From: Archilochus colubris
Taxonomy: Eukaryota; Chordata; Aves; Apodiformes; Trochilidae
Direction of reading: 5' to 3'
NCBI GenBank assembly: GCA_023079485.1
Contig: CM041085.1
Coordinates: forward strand, 95,181,115-95,245,114
DNA: 64,000 nt
The notes beneath the pieces were generated by a model. That model saw only the letters and a program-made list of their open reading frames with translations, was not told the origin of the DNA and made no database searches. Shown here piece after piece: positions 23,365 to 36,310 of this stretch; the first letter of the stretch is position 1; each line of letters opens with the position of its first letter. A program made the position numbers and the translations under genes.

Positions 23365-26300
23365 TTGCTTTAAACTGACCAGTTTAAAAAGTTACCATAT
23401 TACCTAAAAAAACTTTCTTTTCCACATTATTATGTCAATCCTATGGAAACTGCAGTAGGAAAAAGAATAAGAATTCTTTCCCCCAGGAAACTTGTTTTCC
23501 TACAAATCTTGTAAAATCAACATGAATCACAATGGAGTTCATAGACATTGCACTCTAAACCAGAATGGGATGCAGAGGTTCTGGTAATATCTTCCCCATC
23601 TTGGTAATAAGATTTTAAAATGCTATCATGTCTCTTCAGTCATTTACCTCTGTGTGCATGTGGGTATTTAGATCCTACACAGATAATTATGTTCTGTGTA
23701 AAAAAACCCATACAGTTCATTGTCATTCTCAGATGCTTCTGTCTTTTCCACTGAAGAGTTTTTTCCTTTTGAATAAAAAGTATTCAGTTTTAACTTTTTT
23801 GACAACAGAATAAAAATGCTTCTGAAATTTATAAGTATATGGAATTCCCATTCCCTACATGGAATTCCAGATAATACTTTTGAGTTTCCTTTCCTGACAT
23901 CTTTAGCCACAATCATAGCTGGTCTTTTGTATGGAAATAGCATTATCCTAGTTTCACAAACCAGTTTTAAAAATAAATTATGTGGGCAGCAGGTTCAGTC
24001 TGGTTCAAATCATTCCCACAAGAACATGTATGATTCTCATTATACATAAAAATTGAGTTCTTTCATAAACTTCTGCTCATCTGAATGTCCAGCAAAGCTA
24101 CACTTTCCAGTAGCTGAAGGTCCTGACTATCCCAGAAAGATCTGTGCTTTACTAAAATTTCGTATTTTTTGAAATAGTAGACTTCTAACATTTCACTACA
24201 TCAGACTATTCTGTGTATGAAGATACACGGGTAGATTACGCCTTTTAATGCAATCATTTGGCTAATGCACACCTTGACTTTGTAATAGTCCCTGAATGGT
24301 TTCCTTGACACTCTAGGCATAACAAATAGTGAGGATGCAATATGGAGTATGTCATGGTCACAGTCATGGACCATGGAGTTTACCACCAGCTACGCTCTGA
24401 AGCAAACAGGTATGAGGCAAAGCCAGGGGTACCCTTCCCTCATCTGAGGTCATTGTTGCAAAGGAGACCACCAGTTCCTGCGTTGAGTCTAAAAAATGTG
24501 ATTTGGTCTTTTCTTTGACTGTTATGATTGAAGGAATGAAAGCTTCCAGTTTGACTTCTCTTGTCACATTTTTGTTATAAGTTGAACTGTGCAAAGTCCA
24601 GAGACAGTACTTCTGTGGACACTTTCTTATGAATTCATGATCTTTGGCCACATTGACTTGAAACCTTGCCATCCTAATGCTGGAAATGCACAGTCAGAAC
24701 ATGTTACAATAATGTGTTAAGATTTCCCTTCACTTGGTGAGTGTATTACATCCCTTCAGCTGGACAGCAAGGAATGTGAGACATTCTGAAAGTCAGTCAC
24801 TTCCCATCATCCCAACATTCATTACCCTTCATTAACACATTTTCATTGGCTCACAGGTATTAAGGTATTACCCACATACAGGCATAGTTTCAAGAGCATG
24901 AGCATGATTTCCCAAGACTCTATCAATGCTATTTAGCTGGAATTTTCATGTGGCACAGAAAACACCACATAGCTTAGAGCAATACAAAAGCCAGAAATAC
25001 ATCTTCTGAGGAAATGTACTTTCAAGTATGGTAGATGAAAAACAAAAGTAGATACTTTTTTGTCCTAGCTCTATCCTGCTCTACAGCATGCCATCTAGTT
25101 TTGTCAGTTACTAAAGGAGTTTATGCTTAATTATTTATGCAAATACTTCAGATAAATTGTTTTGTCTCTTTATACAGTATAAGTGCAAAAGAAAGTGGCA
25201 TTGGCAACGTATGTACAATTGGAAAAGCACTTATACCAATACAACTGTGGATTGGCATAATGTAGTTCTTTATGTGCAGAAAGAAACAGAGGAAATGTAA
25301 CACACAATAGAACTAACATGAATGCACAGAATAAGGCTATGCACAGAATAAATCAATTCTACCTTATTTTTTTGCTGGGTTGTTATTTGTTATTTTTTAA
25401 TCAATCAACTTGTGTCCTGCTTATTTCTTGATTTCCCCAAGGAAGTTAATTTATTTTCTCACAGAAAAGCACCCAACACCCTCCCACACTTACTTGCATT
25501 TGTTCTGAACAAGAAAAGCCTTGATGAAAAATGGACTTACCGAGGGATACAGAAAAATTGCAAAGCAGAGAGGAAGACCAGGCTTTCCCAGCTTAGTGAA
25601 CCCTGGCTGAGGAAAACAAAAATAATTCCTCTCTCTAAAGGCTACCACCCCTTCACTTCCATTTAAGGGCAGATGCAATGCTATATTTAGAACTAACCAA
25701 GTGATTCTCCCAAAAGTGAGGTCAGCATAATAGTCAATATGGGTGTGATATAAAGGCAGAATAAAAGACCTACTACATACACATTTTTTACCATATTTAA
25801 TGAAAGATAGACATCATTCCTAAAAAAAAAAAATTAAAAAAAAATTTTAAAAAAAATTTTTAAAAAAAATGTTGAGTGGGGTTTTTTCCCAGTGACACCG
25901 AGCACATGGGAAACAGTTTAATGTCAGAAAACAGTTTAAACTTTTATTTAGAAATTACTGAAGTTTTAAAATAATTAATAACTTATAACACTAGTGAGGA
26001 GATGTAAACTTCAGAATCTTATTAGGAGAGACATGAGATCCCCTGGGTGCCTCAGGCTGTAAAATGAGCCTCTCCCATGCCTTCTTAAGAGCCCTCTTGA
26101 TTTGAGAACACAACTGCAATATGTGAAGGCATAGCAACTATACAAAAAGTCTATTAACACGGATTTAGAGAAATTCCAGTTCCTACTCACTATTCCCATA
26201 CTGCCATTAGTCAACCTGAAAGATATTTCTCTGTGTCTTGTAGGTAAAGTAGAAGGAATTAATATGCATAGTGACATATGCAGACAGAAATAAAAATACA

Positions 26301-26712
26301 GGCAAAGCACTCAATTCTGTGAGACACTGATGGTCCCTGATTGCTGACAATTAAACTGGAGTTTTGGAGCCTGTAGGGATCCTAGATTTCTATCCAGAAG
26401 CTCTGAAGCACTGCTGTGATGGCTCTGAAACATCCAGGTGTGATGGAGAAACAGCACTTGCTCTGCAGAGGTGGGGAGTGTGAGCTCGGTCACCCTGTCC
26501 CATCCTGGTGGAGTGCAACCCGAAAGGGATTTGTCATCTGACATAAGCCCCTGTGGGAAGGAGGAAGAGAAGGAAGGGTAGGAACTCTGACAAGGCTTTG
26601 TGACAAGTGTGAAGAAATAATCGTATACCTCCTTTTCTCTCTGGAAACTGGAAACTTGTCTGCAAAAGCCTGGGTATATGGCAGACCTAATCACACCTCA
26701 TGACTTGCTCCA
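23365..26712. other. Intergenic DNA without recognised genes
   Basis: No coding or RNA gene recognised. Several open frames of 60-130 codons occur on both strands (for example 24364-24672 and 26311-26694, minus) with no family resemblance. A low-complexity A/T run lies at about 25821-25869. Confidence 0.5.
25821..25869. repeat. Low-complexity poly-A/poly-T block
   Basis: Alternating runs of A (7-11 bases) and T (4-5 bases) on the plus strand, giving short inverted A/T symmetry. Confidence 0.85.
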
Positions 26713-27362
26713 TCATCACAGAATCACAGACTTCTTGTGGTTGAAAAAAACCTTTAAGGTCATCTCTCCATGTCATATAAATATATAAATCACCATGCCT
26801 ACTAAAGCATGTCCTGAAGTGCCTCATCAATCAGTTTTTAAATACTTCCAGGGATGGTGACTCTACCACCTCTCTGGGCAGCCCATTCCTGTGCCTAACT
26901 ACTCTCGGTAAAGAAATTCTTCCTAGTATCTAGTCTAAACCTCCCCTGATGCAACTTCAGGCTATTTCCTCTAGTTTTGTCATTATTTACTTGAGAGTAG
27001 AGGCCAACACCCACCTCCCTATAACCTTCTTTCATGTAATTGTAGAGAGCAATAAGGTCTCCTCTGCTCTTCTGCAAACAAAACATTCCCAATTTCTTCA
27101 GCCTCTCCTCATAGGACTTGTTCTCCAGACCCTTTACCAGCTTGGATGCCCTTCTCTGAACTTCCTCCAGTAACTCAGTGTCTTTCTTGTGAGGGGCCCA
27201 GAACTGAACACAGGTGCAGCCTCACCAGTGCTGAGTACAGGGGCACCATCACTTTCCTTCTCCTGCTGGTCACACTATTCCTGATACAAGCCAGGATGCT
27301 GTTGGCCTTCTTGGCCACCTAGGCACACTGCTGCCTCATATTCATCTGAGCATTGACCAACA
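26713..27362 (-). mobile_element. CR1 LINE, 5'-truncated copy of about 0.65 kb
   Basis: Minus-strand CR1 covering the 3' terminus (complement begins catcacagaatcacagac), the 3'UTR and the end of the RT reading frame. The complement gagtacaggggcaccatcac and gctgttggccttcttggcc marks the usual CR1 coding end. It is related to the 18.6-19.9 kb copy but more diverged, with small deletions. Confidence 0.93.
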
Positions 27363-28608
27363 CTCCTGGCTCAAATATCCAGTGAGCTGACAATATAGAG
27401 TAAGTAGGGAATTCAGTTATATTCAAAGTATTTGAAAATAAGAAGATCTAATTTAATTTTACTTATTTAGGAGTTGGGTCAAGAAGTCACTCAATGACTA
27501 GTGCTTGGTAACAGAATTTTTGATACATGAACAGTGCTTTTTTAATTCATGCTCTCTCCTGCACACAGGCATGTGAAGTAGAGCAAGATGTGGAAAAGCT
27601 TTTAACCAACAGATTCTCATTGCATCCACAGTATTCATCTAAGTTTCCTAAATAGCTCTGTTAAGGATCTTTCCTACTTTATCATCTACGACTACCTTTC
27701 GCTTGAGAAAGACTTCTCCCTTCCACCCATTGATCTTAAATTGTAACTCAGGCTGACAGAATTAGATCTACAGAGACAGACACAGAGGCAGGAGTGCACA
27801 TGCGCTCTTTAAAATGTTGCTTCAGAAGCAGCTGTCAAAGTAATTAGCACAAAATAATCCAGAGCAAACCCATTTTGCCTACACAGCTCCTTCTCTTCTT
27901 TCCTATTGCATTTGCCTGTGGGAGGAAAGAGGTCTGTTTTCAGGAAAACTTTAAAGTTGCCATTACACTCTCTGATTTTAATTTCTTGTTCTATATTTAT
28001 TACCTTTAAACAAATGGAGGAACATAGTCTGCTCTCTCTGCCTTTACACTTGAGCTCTCTTCTATTTTAAGTTTTTTCTTCAGGACATGGATACATTTCA
28101 AAAATGCAAAAGTGCATCTTGAGGGCTGTACAGAACATGCCAAAGGCAAGAAAAATCCATGCAGTGGGGCCAGTCTTACCTGGTTGTCTCCGGGTAAATA
28201 AATAAGTACATTCCTCTCTTCATAGATATTCACAAAATAGAATGAAAAGGAAAACTGCAATATTATGGTGCTGGTGAAATTTAGGCAGCAGAGCACAAAA
28301 AATTTACATTATTTTCTCAAACTCCCTCCCTGACACCAAAGACATCATCCCCTGATCCTTCCACTTCCCAAATAAAAGTTCTTTCCTAAGAGGTGCTTTT
28401 TTAAAGCTGAGATTTAGCAGGGTATCAAAAGGATTATTCAAGCACTTAAAACTGAGCATGTGCTAAAATCCTGTTGTTAAATGTGGTATTTTAGAATTAA
28501 GTACTTTATCTTATACCAGTCCCTTGATGTGGGCTATTTGATACAAGCTTAAATAACAGCTCAGCTACTCCAGTAAAGGGGGAAATGAAGAACTGAAATG
28601 AAACTCAG

Positions 28609-28624
28609 GGAAAAAAAAAAAAAG

Positions 28625-28657
<33 letters not shown>

Positions 28658-28668
28658 CGGAAAAAAAG
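28609..28668. repeat. A-rich (AAAAG)n microsatellite
   Basis: Poly-A interrupted by single G, ending in about four clean AAAAG units, then a short A-rich stretch. Confidence 0.88.
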
Positions 28669-31600
28669 CTGCATTAGCTTTTTAGCTACTCAAAACAATA
28701 ACGAAATGCAATGGTGTTAGAAGAGGTACATTTATAGCCTGTAAAGTGTCTTAATTTGGCCTTATGCTTTTTGCTTTCTCCAGTTCTAAAAAAACCCAAT
28801 TCATCTTTGGCAGCTTCTGAAGTCCAGCTTTATTAACATCAAGCTCTTTATTTCTTCAAATGCTTGCAGCATGTTTATACTTTCAAATAAATTTAAAAAC
28901 TGGTAACAAGCAATGAAGTTCCTCATCCCTGCAGCAGTCCTAATTATTCACAAAGCCCTATGGTAAAGTTTCTAAAGCCATGCTAGAACAATGGATGCTG
29001 TGCTCTGGTGATCATAGAGCAGTCTCTTGGATTCCCTTCACAACTACCCAGCCCCTGGTATGTCCTTTGGCATTACAGCTGAAAGAGAAAACAATGTCTG
29101 CAAATTCAGCCATATGGAAAGTAAATCGTGCTCTTTCCTCAGTTGTTGCCTTTGATCAGAAGACAAGTATGGGGTCAACAAATGTACCAAATAGATGGGG
29201 TCTTATTCAAAAGAGAATACCACCAGCTGAATGACTTAATTCCAAAAAAATTCTGAGGTAGTACACCCACTGACAAAGGTTAGATAACAAAAGAGCAATA
29301 ACACTTGACTGCAGACAGCCCTGTAAATGTGTTTACACAGCTGAGCACAAATGCCCAAGGGAAAACACTCCTGACTGTCTCTTTCAGGTGGGGAGAGAAC
29401 AACCCCATCCCAGCTCCTAAGAGTCTTAACCACTTTCCTCTCTACGTCCTGCTTGCTGCTTATTTTAATTTTTCTTGATGCATTTTCTCTTCCTCTGTTA
29501 GAACCTTTTTATTTTCTTCTTCGCCACTCAACTTGCACATATTTTAAGGCTGGCTACATGCAGCTGCAAACTGCCAAAAGCTAAAACTACTCCTCCCAGG
29601 AATGAGATGGGTTGTGTAGAGACTGGACCATGGAAGAGACGAGACATTTGGAGGAGAGAAGGAGAAGGCATTTGAGACCAAGGGGAGGCCATGCAGCCTC
29701 TGGGAGAAAGGACAATGGTAAATGCAAGAAAACACACTTGCTAGAGTTGTTTTAAGCAGCCAGGGAGAGATTTTCAACCTGCAATTTAACAGATCTAGAA
29801 TGAGCTGCATCAGACATTTCTAGTACAAGCCTTTGAACAAATATTAAAATACCTGAATATTCAAAATGCTGGGATTTTTTTCCCTGCAACATAAAGTGTC
29901 TCTTGTAGTAAGTATTCTTATTTATAAAGACAAACACACCACGAAGACCGTAATTTATAAGGTATTTAAATGGTAATGTGTCACCCTACTGCCCAAGGAC
30001 TCTCTCTGGAACACATCAGAGGCAGCGGTACATTTTCACTGATTCAGGAGTCTCTGATTCATACCTTTCTTGATTTAATGCCCCTTTAAGAAGTTGAGAG
30101 AGAGTTGGCTCAGCCACAACCAGAAAATACAGGGTTGTCCATTGCAGCAGAATGTTTTGATTGTTTATTTTGTGAGTTACTGCAAGTGGTAAAAAGACGA
30201 TATTTTCTACTACTTTGGACAGCATAAAATACTCCATACCTGGTAACAGGCTGACAGTGATACTTTAATTAAGATTGGGGTTTCAGACAGTGGGAATGCT
30301 TAGCTAAATATGTTTTGATACATTTTAGGGTGAGCCAAGTAAATCACAGTCTCTTGCTAGTGACGTGCAGTTACAGTTCAGATTTCAAATGCTGAGGGTT
30401 TTTAAATTTAATTTAGATAATGTGGAAATATTTCTGATAAACTGTAATTGAAAACAACAGCACATACTACAGTTTACTAACTGCAGTTAAACAAGACATA
30501 TGGCAGAACACCCCTCTAGCTGTGTATCAGCTCAGTGGCACCTCTTCATTTACCATCACAATATGATCGATTCTTCAAGCAAGTGCAAAGATAAGACCAT
30601 AATGATTTTTGTATTACCCTGGTATAGTTATTCAAGTATCCTAGGATTGAATTCACCACAGGTAGGTACAATGAGAAATGTGCTGAGACAGCATGTCTCA
30701 GGCAGGCCCCATATTTATCCTGTTTCAATAGACAGGATTTGGCATTTTTTGTAACAGCAAATGAAGCAGCAACAGTTATGCAGAAATTCCAATGAATTAC
30801 ACTGATCTTTCTTCAAGTGCTCTGTAGGTTCTTCTCCAGATCTTCGAGAGCAATGCCATAGTGCATTAAAAAAAGCAACATTACATTCCAGAAAACATGC
30901 TGAAGGGTCCTACTATATTATTTCATCCAAGCTTCTAACTACAGTTTCTATGGTCCATTTTCTGCTGCCTCGGATAAAGCTACATTTGAAGGTCACTGGT
31001 TCTCACCATTACCACCACTGTTCTTCAGTTATTGTACAGCTGCAACTGCTCCTGACAGAGGTTTAGCTGAATCCTTTGTCCATGAAATTTAACTGATTAT
31101 CTACATTTCCCACTCTTTAGCATTCATTTGTCACTTAAGCAGTCAGTGACTAGCATCCTTGGTCCTCAAGTTAAAGACTCATTTGATTTAAAAGGGTGCT
31201 TTTACCCAAATAAATACTGTAGGATTCCCCACACACTCTTCACATCTAAACACAGGTTAGACAAGTTATTTATATTCTAATCTTTCTATTTTTCTTCATA
31301 AGTCATCTAGGCCGTGTTTTTTCTTACATGCTGGGTTTGCTGAGCATTCCTCTGCAACTATGTTTTTATCACAAGGTACATTGCTAACTGAAAAATGTTC
31401 ACAGATATAAGTGTTTGTTTCCTACCTTAGTGATATCTGAATAAAACAATTTTCTGCATTATTCTTAATTTTAACCTGAGGAAGTTATGCATTCACAGGT
31501 ATCTTGAGATGGCAGTAATTTTGGGGGTTTGTTTTTGTGTTTTTGTTCACAGGCAATATAGAGCCTGCTTCTTTTATTCTGAATTTCTGTTGCAATAAGG

Positions 31601-32262
31601 CAGCATTAGGTGCTACCCTAGATTCTACTGCAACAGGTAGGTAGATTAAGATAGCTGCAAGACCAGAAAAGCCTCTCTTCCAGCTTAATAAATGTCTGGT
31701 GACCCAGGTCAGATCAGAGTGGTGCAGAATGTAAACCTTTGAATGCTTAGGACAGCTGTCCTCCCTCCCTGCCTCAGTGGCCTTTCTGGTTACACTTGTA
31801 CCCAATCCCATCAACTGGCAGAGTTCCCCAAGTGAAACAAATACTACAGCAGTGAAGGAGAGGAAAAAATCGTGAGCTGAGTGCAGTCGTCAAGATGCCT
31901 GGGCTTTTATGACAGGATAAGAGACTCGGGGAATGACAGCTTGGTCCTCCCTCCATGGCAAAGGAACTGAAATCAGCTGCTTGGAGTTTCCAGTGCATGG
32001 GAACTCTTGACTGGAAACAAAGTTTGAGGCCAGAAGAACCCTCATGATGGTTTTATTGGTATCTCACAGTCTGTTCAGTTATATTTGCTACTTTTATGCA
32101 GTGACACTATGTAACTGATAAAACATGTGGTCAAAACACCACCTGACTAAGTACTTGTTCTAATAAAGGAAATGAAGGAAATCTTTTTTCATTTGGACAT
32201 GCCCAGGGACTAATTCTGCCCTATGGCTTGTATTTTCCTCTATCTCTTTAGCCATACTCAGC

Positions 32263-32309
32263 TAAAAAAAAAAAAATAAATAAATAAAATAAAATAAAAT
32301 AAAAATTTT
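32263..32309. repeat. (TAAAA)n/(TAAA)n microsatellite
   Basis: A run of about 12 A is followed by TAAA and then TAAAA units. Position and sequence alone do not show whether it derives from a retroposon tail. Confidence 0.88.
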
Positions 32310-32398
32310 AAAAAGTGCCTTTTTTTTCTTAGGCTGAAATTTGCCTAGCATTATCTTCAATTCAGTAGTTCTTGCTGGCTTCTCAGATGGAAAAAAAA

Positions 32399-32448
32399 GC
32401 CAAACCAAACCAAACCAAAACCAAAACAACAACAACAAAAAAAAAAAC
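32399..32448. repeat. A/C-only (AAACC)n-like tract
   Basis: Repeated AAACC/AAAACC units pass into CAACAACAAC and poly-A. G and T are nearly absent from the plus strand, as in three similar tracts further right. Confidence 0.85.
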
Positions 32449-34603
32449 TACTGTATTTTCTTCTTCTGAAGCTGCTAATACACTAACCCTCACACATGAC
32501 CTTCCCACTGCAATTGCTACACAGAATATCTGCTTCTGACTGTATGATGCTGGTGCAGCCTGTGTACACAAAGCAGTGCTAAGAACTCCTGTGAACAAAG
32601 TAGAAAGGACCAAAGAAGTTAAACAAATTTGGTTTGGGGATGTTTACAGTTGTCATTTTCCAGACTTGGGAGAATAGAGAGTGATTGTTTTGAAAATATT
32701 AGAGGTAGACAATGAAGGAAGTACCAAAGAAGTTGGTGTTATGTGTTGATCTTTGGATAATTAGTCAGACATGAGGACAGACATAGGTCACAATTAATAT
32801 TAAGCCATGGAAGAAGTAGTTAGCATATCTCAAAAAAATCAATCTGGAAGAAGGCAGCTTGTAGGAAGAGGAACATTGTCAAAAGGACACTTTAGGATCA
32901 TATTTTCTGAAGCTTTCTGAGAAATACTAACTGAGCAACTTGCATTGAATTCCTATGCTCCAGTATAAAAGTTTCAACTTGAACTTCAGCTGTGTGCATC
33001 CACAAACAGACTTTGCAGATGGGTTTTTTCCTACTTAATCCTAGGTAGAATTTGTATGAAGATGTAATGAGAATATAACATTGATTATGATAGCAGCTGA
33101 CTGAGAGGCTGCCTGACAGCTTGAAAGGTTGTGTCTTCACAGGACTCATGAGAAGAGCCAGCAGAAGCATGTGGAAGGGAAAGTAAGGGTTCTGGTCTGG
33201 TCTTAGAGAGTTTGGATGGGCAACAAAAGATGGTGGCTGGTTTTCTCTGGATCTTTGATCAATCACACACTTTAAACTCATGTTGATACATCTGGAACAG
33301 AAATACTGCATTCATTTCCAGTTTAAAAAAAAATATGGCACTGGAAGTAGAACAGACCACTACAGATGTATCCCCCTACTAGCAGAGAGGACGTACTTGT
33401 GAAGTGTCACTCCCTGTCCAATGGAAGTATGCCAGCAATTTCCTAGTGAGTCACATGCCCTGGGAAACAACTCTACCTCATGAGAACCACATGGAAATAG
33501 TCTACCAAAGCTGCAGCTGTCTCAATAGTATGGCTTCTGATTTGCTGTGTGCCTTGTTCATTATTACTTTTCACTATTCCTCTTCCTCCCCACCACCACA
33601 CACCACTAGTTCTTGAGAAGAAAGAAAAGGGAGATGCACAGATGTCCCATTTCTAGTGCCAGCACAGGGGATGAGAGGAGGACCAGAAAGGCAATGTCAC
33701 CATCTCCCACCACTCAGAGATACACAGAGCAAACAGTGTTACCTGTAACTTACCAGCATAATTAATCATGCCATCCATCAGTCTTCTGATAGGGCTCTCT
33801 ACAGGCAGTCACACTTCTTGCTGATGGACCTCACACACATCTGGAACATGGTGGAGTAATGCTGATCCTGAAGGCAACCCTGCACACCCAGCCCTTCTAA
33901 ACTCACAGCTGCACAGGTACTATATTCCTCTACAAAGCCCTTAACCTGAAACTGGGTAAGAGGGATAGCAGCACAGCACATACATTTGCTTTGTTCTTTA
34001 AATCCTTCCTGGGGACCTGCTATTTGCCACAGACAAGGAGAAAACACTGAATTTATCTCTAGTCCTGGTCTAATAAAGTCATTCTTATGTTAATACAATA
34101 CTTAGAAAATATGCACCAGGGATCTTAAAGAAGAAAAGGTCAAAGAATGGATTTGCATTCCAGAAGCTAGTGAACATTGGTCTAGTGAATGCCATCTGTT
34201 GAAAGAATAGAGGACAGCAACCAAGTGAGGGGGAAACATAAAACAGTGTATAAAAGAGATCATGACATCTTTTTAGGTAGAAACATTAAAATTGAAGATC
34301 AGCACCAAAGATCAAGAGCTCCTTTCAGGAAATAATTTAAGTTTTAGTTATCCAAAGATGGGACTGCCTACACATGATGTTTAAATTTAATAATATTCAG
34401 AATCATCTGCTCAGATTTCTTTCAACAATCGAGGAACCTCCATTACTTGATAATTCTGGCTACCATATATAGAACTACCAACTAACATTTCATTTACCAT
34501 GCTTGTCTTAATCATTACGTACATTATTAAAATGTGCCTACATAAGCATTTACACTTGAAATGCCATGATGATGATTAAGGGATTAAAGCACTGACGCAC
34601 CAG

Positions 34604-34765
34604 GAAGGGATGACAGAGATTGACTGTTCAGCCTGGAGAAGAGAAACCTCAGGGGATGTGAACAAATCCCTGAAGGTGAAGAAAGGGTGTGAAGAAGACA
34701 GTCAGGCTCTTTTCACTGGGGCCCAGGGCTATGGGAAGCTGAAGACCAGTTCTGGCGCAGTGTCA
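34604..34765 (+). mobile_element. Diverged CR1 LINE 3'UTR fragment
   Basis: Resembles the CR1 segment that begins ttcagcctggagaagagaa and continues through gtgaagaagacagtcaggctc and ttttcactggggcccag on the plus strand. It lacks the terminal tail. The boundaries are approximate because divergence is high. Confidence 0.72.
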
Positions 34766-35329
34766 CTGAGACGGGGACTGATGGTTCTGGGGATGTTGAA
34801 TGGAGTCATGGACAGGGTAGGGAGAGCCTCTCATTAACTGCAAAATTACATTCAGGAAGGAAAACTGGTGAAAGCTTCCACCACGCCTCTGACTTCAAAC
34901 ACATTGCATAGTGCTGGCCATCAGTGAAACTGCATTGATCAGCAAGTGTCTCGTCTTACTTATAAGAACGAATATAGCTTTTTGTGAGTAAGGATTCCAA
35001 TAGAGCAGGGTTTCCACAGTAGCATATTTGCATTTAAACATTTGGCACATTAACCTGGTTAATATATTTTTTAAGCATTCCTTCTACAAGGGACTCAAAC
35101 TCCAGCATCAAATAGGCAAGTTTCAGTCCTGGAACTAGGTGACAGATTCTATTATCCCCCACTATACTCCCAGGGGAAGATAAAAAGGGAAATAAGGGAC
35201 AGTGACTTGAAGGCTGGAAAGAAAAAACAAACTAGACTTATGTTTAAAAAGTAGTAATAATGATGATTACGGAAAATTACAAAAATACACAAGTACAGAA
35301 ATATGGAACCCCAAATCCTCCCTTGGTAA
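34766..35329. other. Intergenic DNA
   Basis: AT-rich sequence with nothing recognised. It separates a CR1 remnant from the GC-richer LTR-like block. Confidence 0.5.
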
Positions 35330-36310
35330 CCACTTCCCAACCAGTCTCACACGAGACTCGGCAGCAGGGGGGGTGCCCGAGTGCTGGGTCCCAGCGACCG
35401 TCTGCAAACGTCTTGGAGCTGCAGAGCCAATCCTACTCGAGGAGGCAGGAGAAAGCGACCTGTCTTGATGAATGATGTTCTCCTTAGGCTAGAAAAGTGG
35501 AGGTAAGGGCAGGCAGGCAGGCAGCAAAATAACCAAACCCTGACCCCAGCAACACCGCCACCACAAGAACACTCTGCGAGGCGCCATTCCGCACCGCTCC
35601 CCTTACCCGGCCAAGAGCGCTGTGATTGGTCCCTGTGGGTCACCTGACTCACCCTCCCCTCCCCGCTGGGAGGGATCATTTGCTCCTGATTTCTGTACCT
35701 CCTGCCCCCTGGCAGCACAGGAGGACAGAGAATGGGGTTTACAATCAGTTCATCACGTTGTTTTCTGCCACGCCTTCCTCTTCAGAGGACTCTGCACACT
35801 CCCCCCTGCTCCAACACAGAGTCCTTCAGGAACCCCTCTGCCATGAGTCCCTCCTGTGAGGTACAGTCCCTCAGGAACTGCTCCAGCCTGGGCTGCCCAC
35901 AGAGTCACGGCTGCTTCAGGAACAGTCACCTCTGACACAGGGTCATCCACTGCTGCAGATCTACATCTGCTACACCATGATCCTCCATGGGCTGCAGGGG
36001 GACAGCTGCCATCTCAGCACGGGCTGTGGGGGAATCTCTGTCCTGGCACTTCCTCCCTCTCCTTCCTCACTGACTTTGGGAATCTTTCATCAGGTATTGC
36101 TGTCAACTCCCCCTCTCGCCTTCCCTGGAGGTCTTTTTGCAGTTTCACTGAATATGTTACTCACAGAGGCACATCCACCTTCCCTAATCTGCTTGGCCTT
36201 GGTAAAATTGGAGACAGGACTGTTCCCAAGAGCTTCTCACAGGAGACATCCCTGAACCCCCCACACTACCCCCTACCAGCACCCTGCCACATCAACACAG
36301 CACATGGGTT
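35330..36310 (+). mobile_element. Degraded avian LTR-like interspersed repeat
   Basis: The stretch from about 35730 to 36305 recalls a high-copy avian repeat of endogenous-retrovirus LTR type. Shared phrases are caatcagttcatcacgttgt, then repeated ctgctccag/ctgctgcagatctac units, ccatgggctgcagggggaca, atatgttactcacagaggc, cttggccttgg, and a closing segment near ccctgccacatcaacacagc. The copy is clearly decayed relative to the family as I remember it. Upstream (35330-35730) is GC-rich with an inverted CCAAT box (gattggtcc, about 35622) and a (GGCA)n run, and may belong to the same element. No retroviral coding frame is recognisable. The family name and exact ends need a repeat-library search. 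Confidence 0.55.
35507..35524. repeat. (GGCA)n microsatellite
   Basis: About four and a half GGCA units in direct succession, inside the GC-rich block. Confidence 0.85.

Larger units (their letters stand above)
27363..34603. other. Intergenic DNA with A-rich simple repeats
   Basis: No gene recognised over about 7.2 kb. It holds an AAAAG-type repeat (28609-28668), a TAAAA-type repeat (32263-32309) and an A/C-only tract (32399-32448). There is also a Cys-rich 82-codon open frame on the minus strand at 33799-34047 that I cannot assign. Confidence 0.5.
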
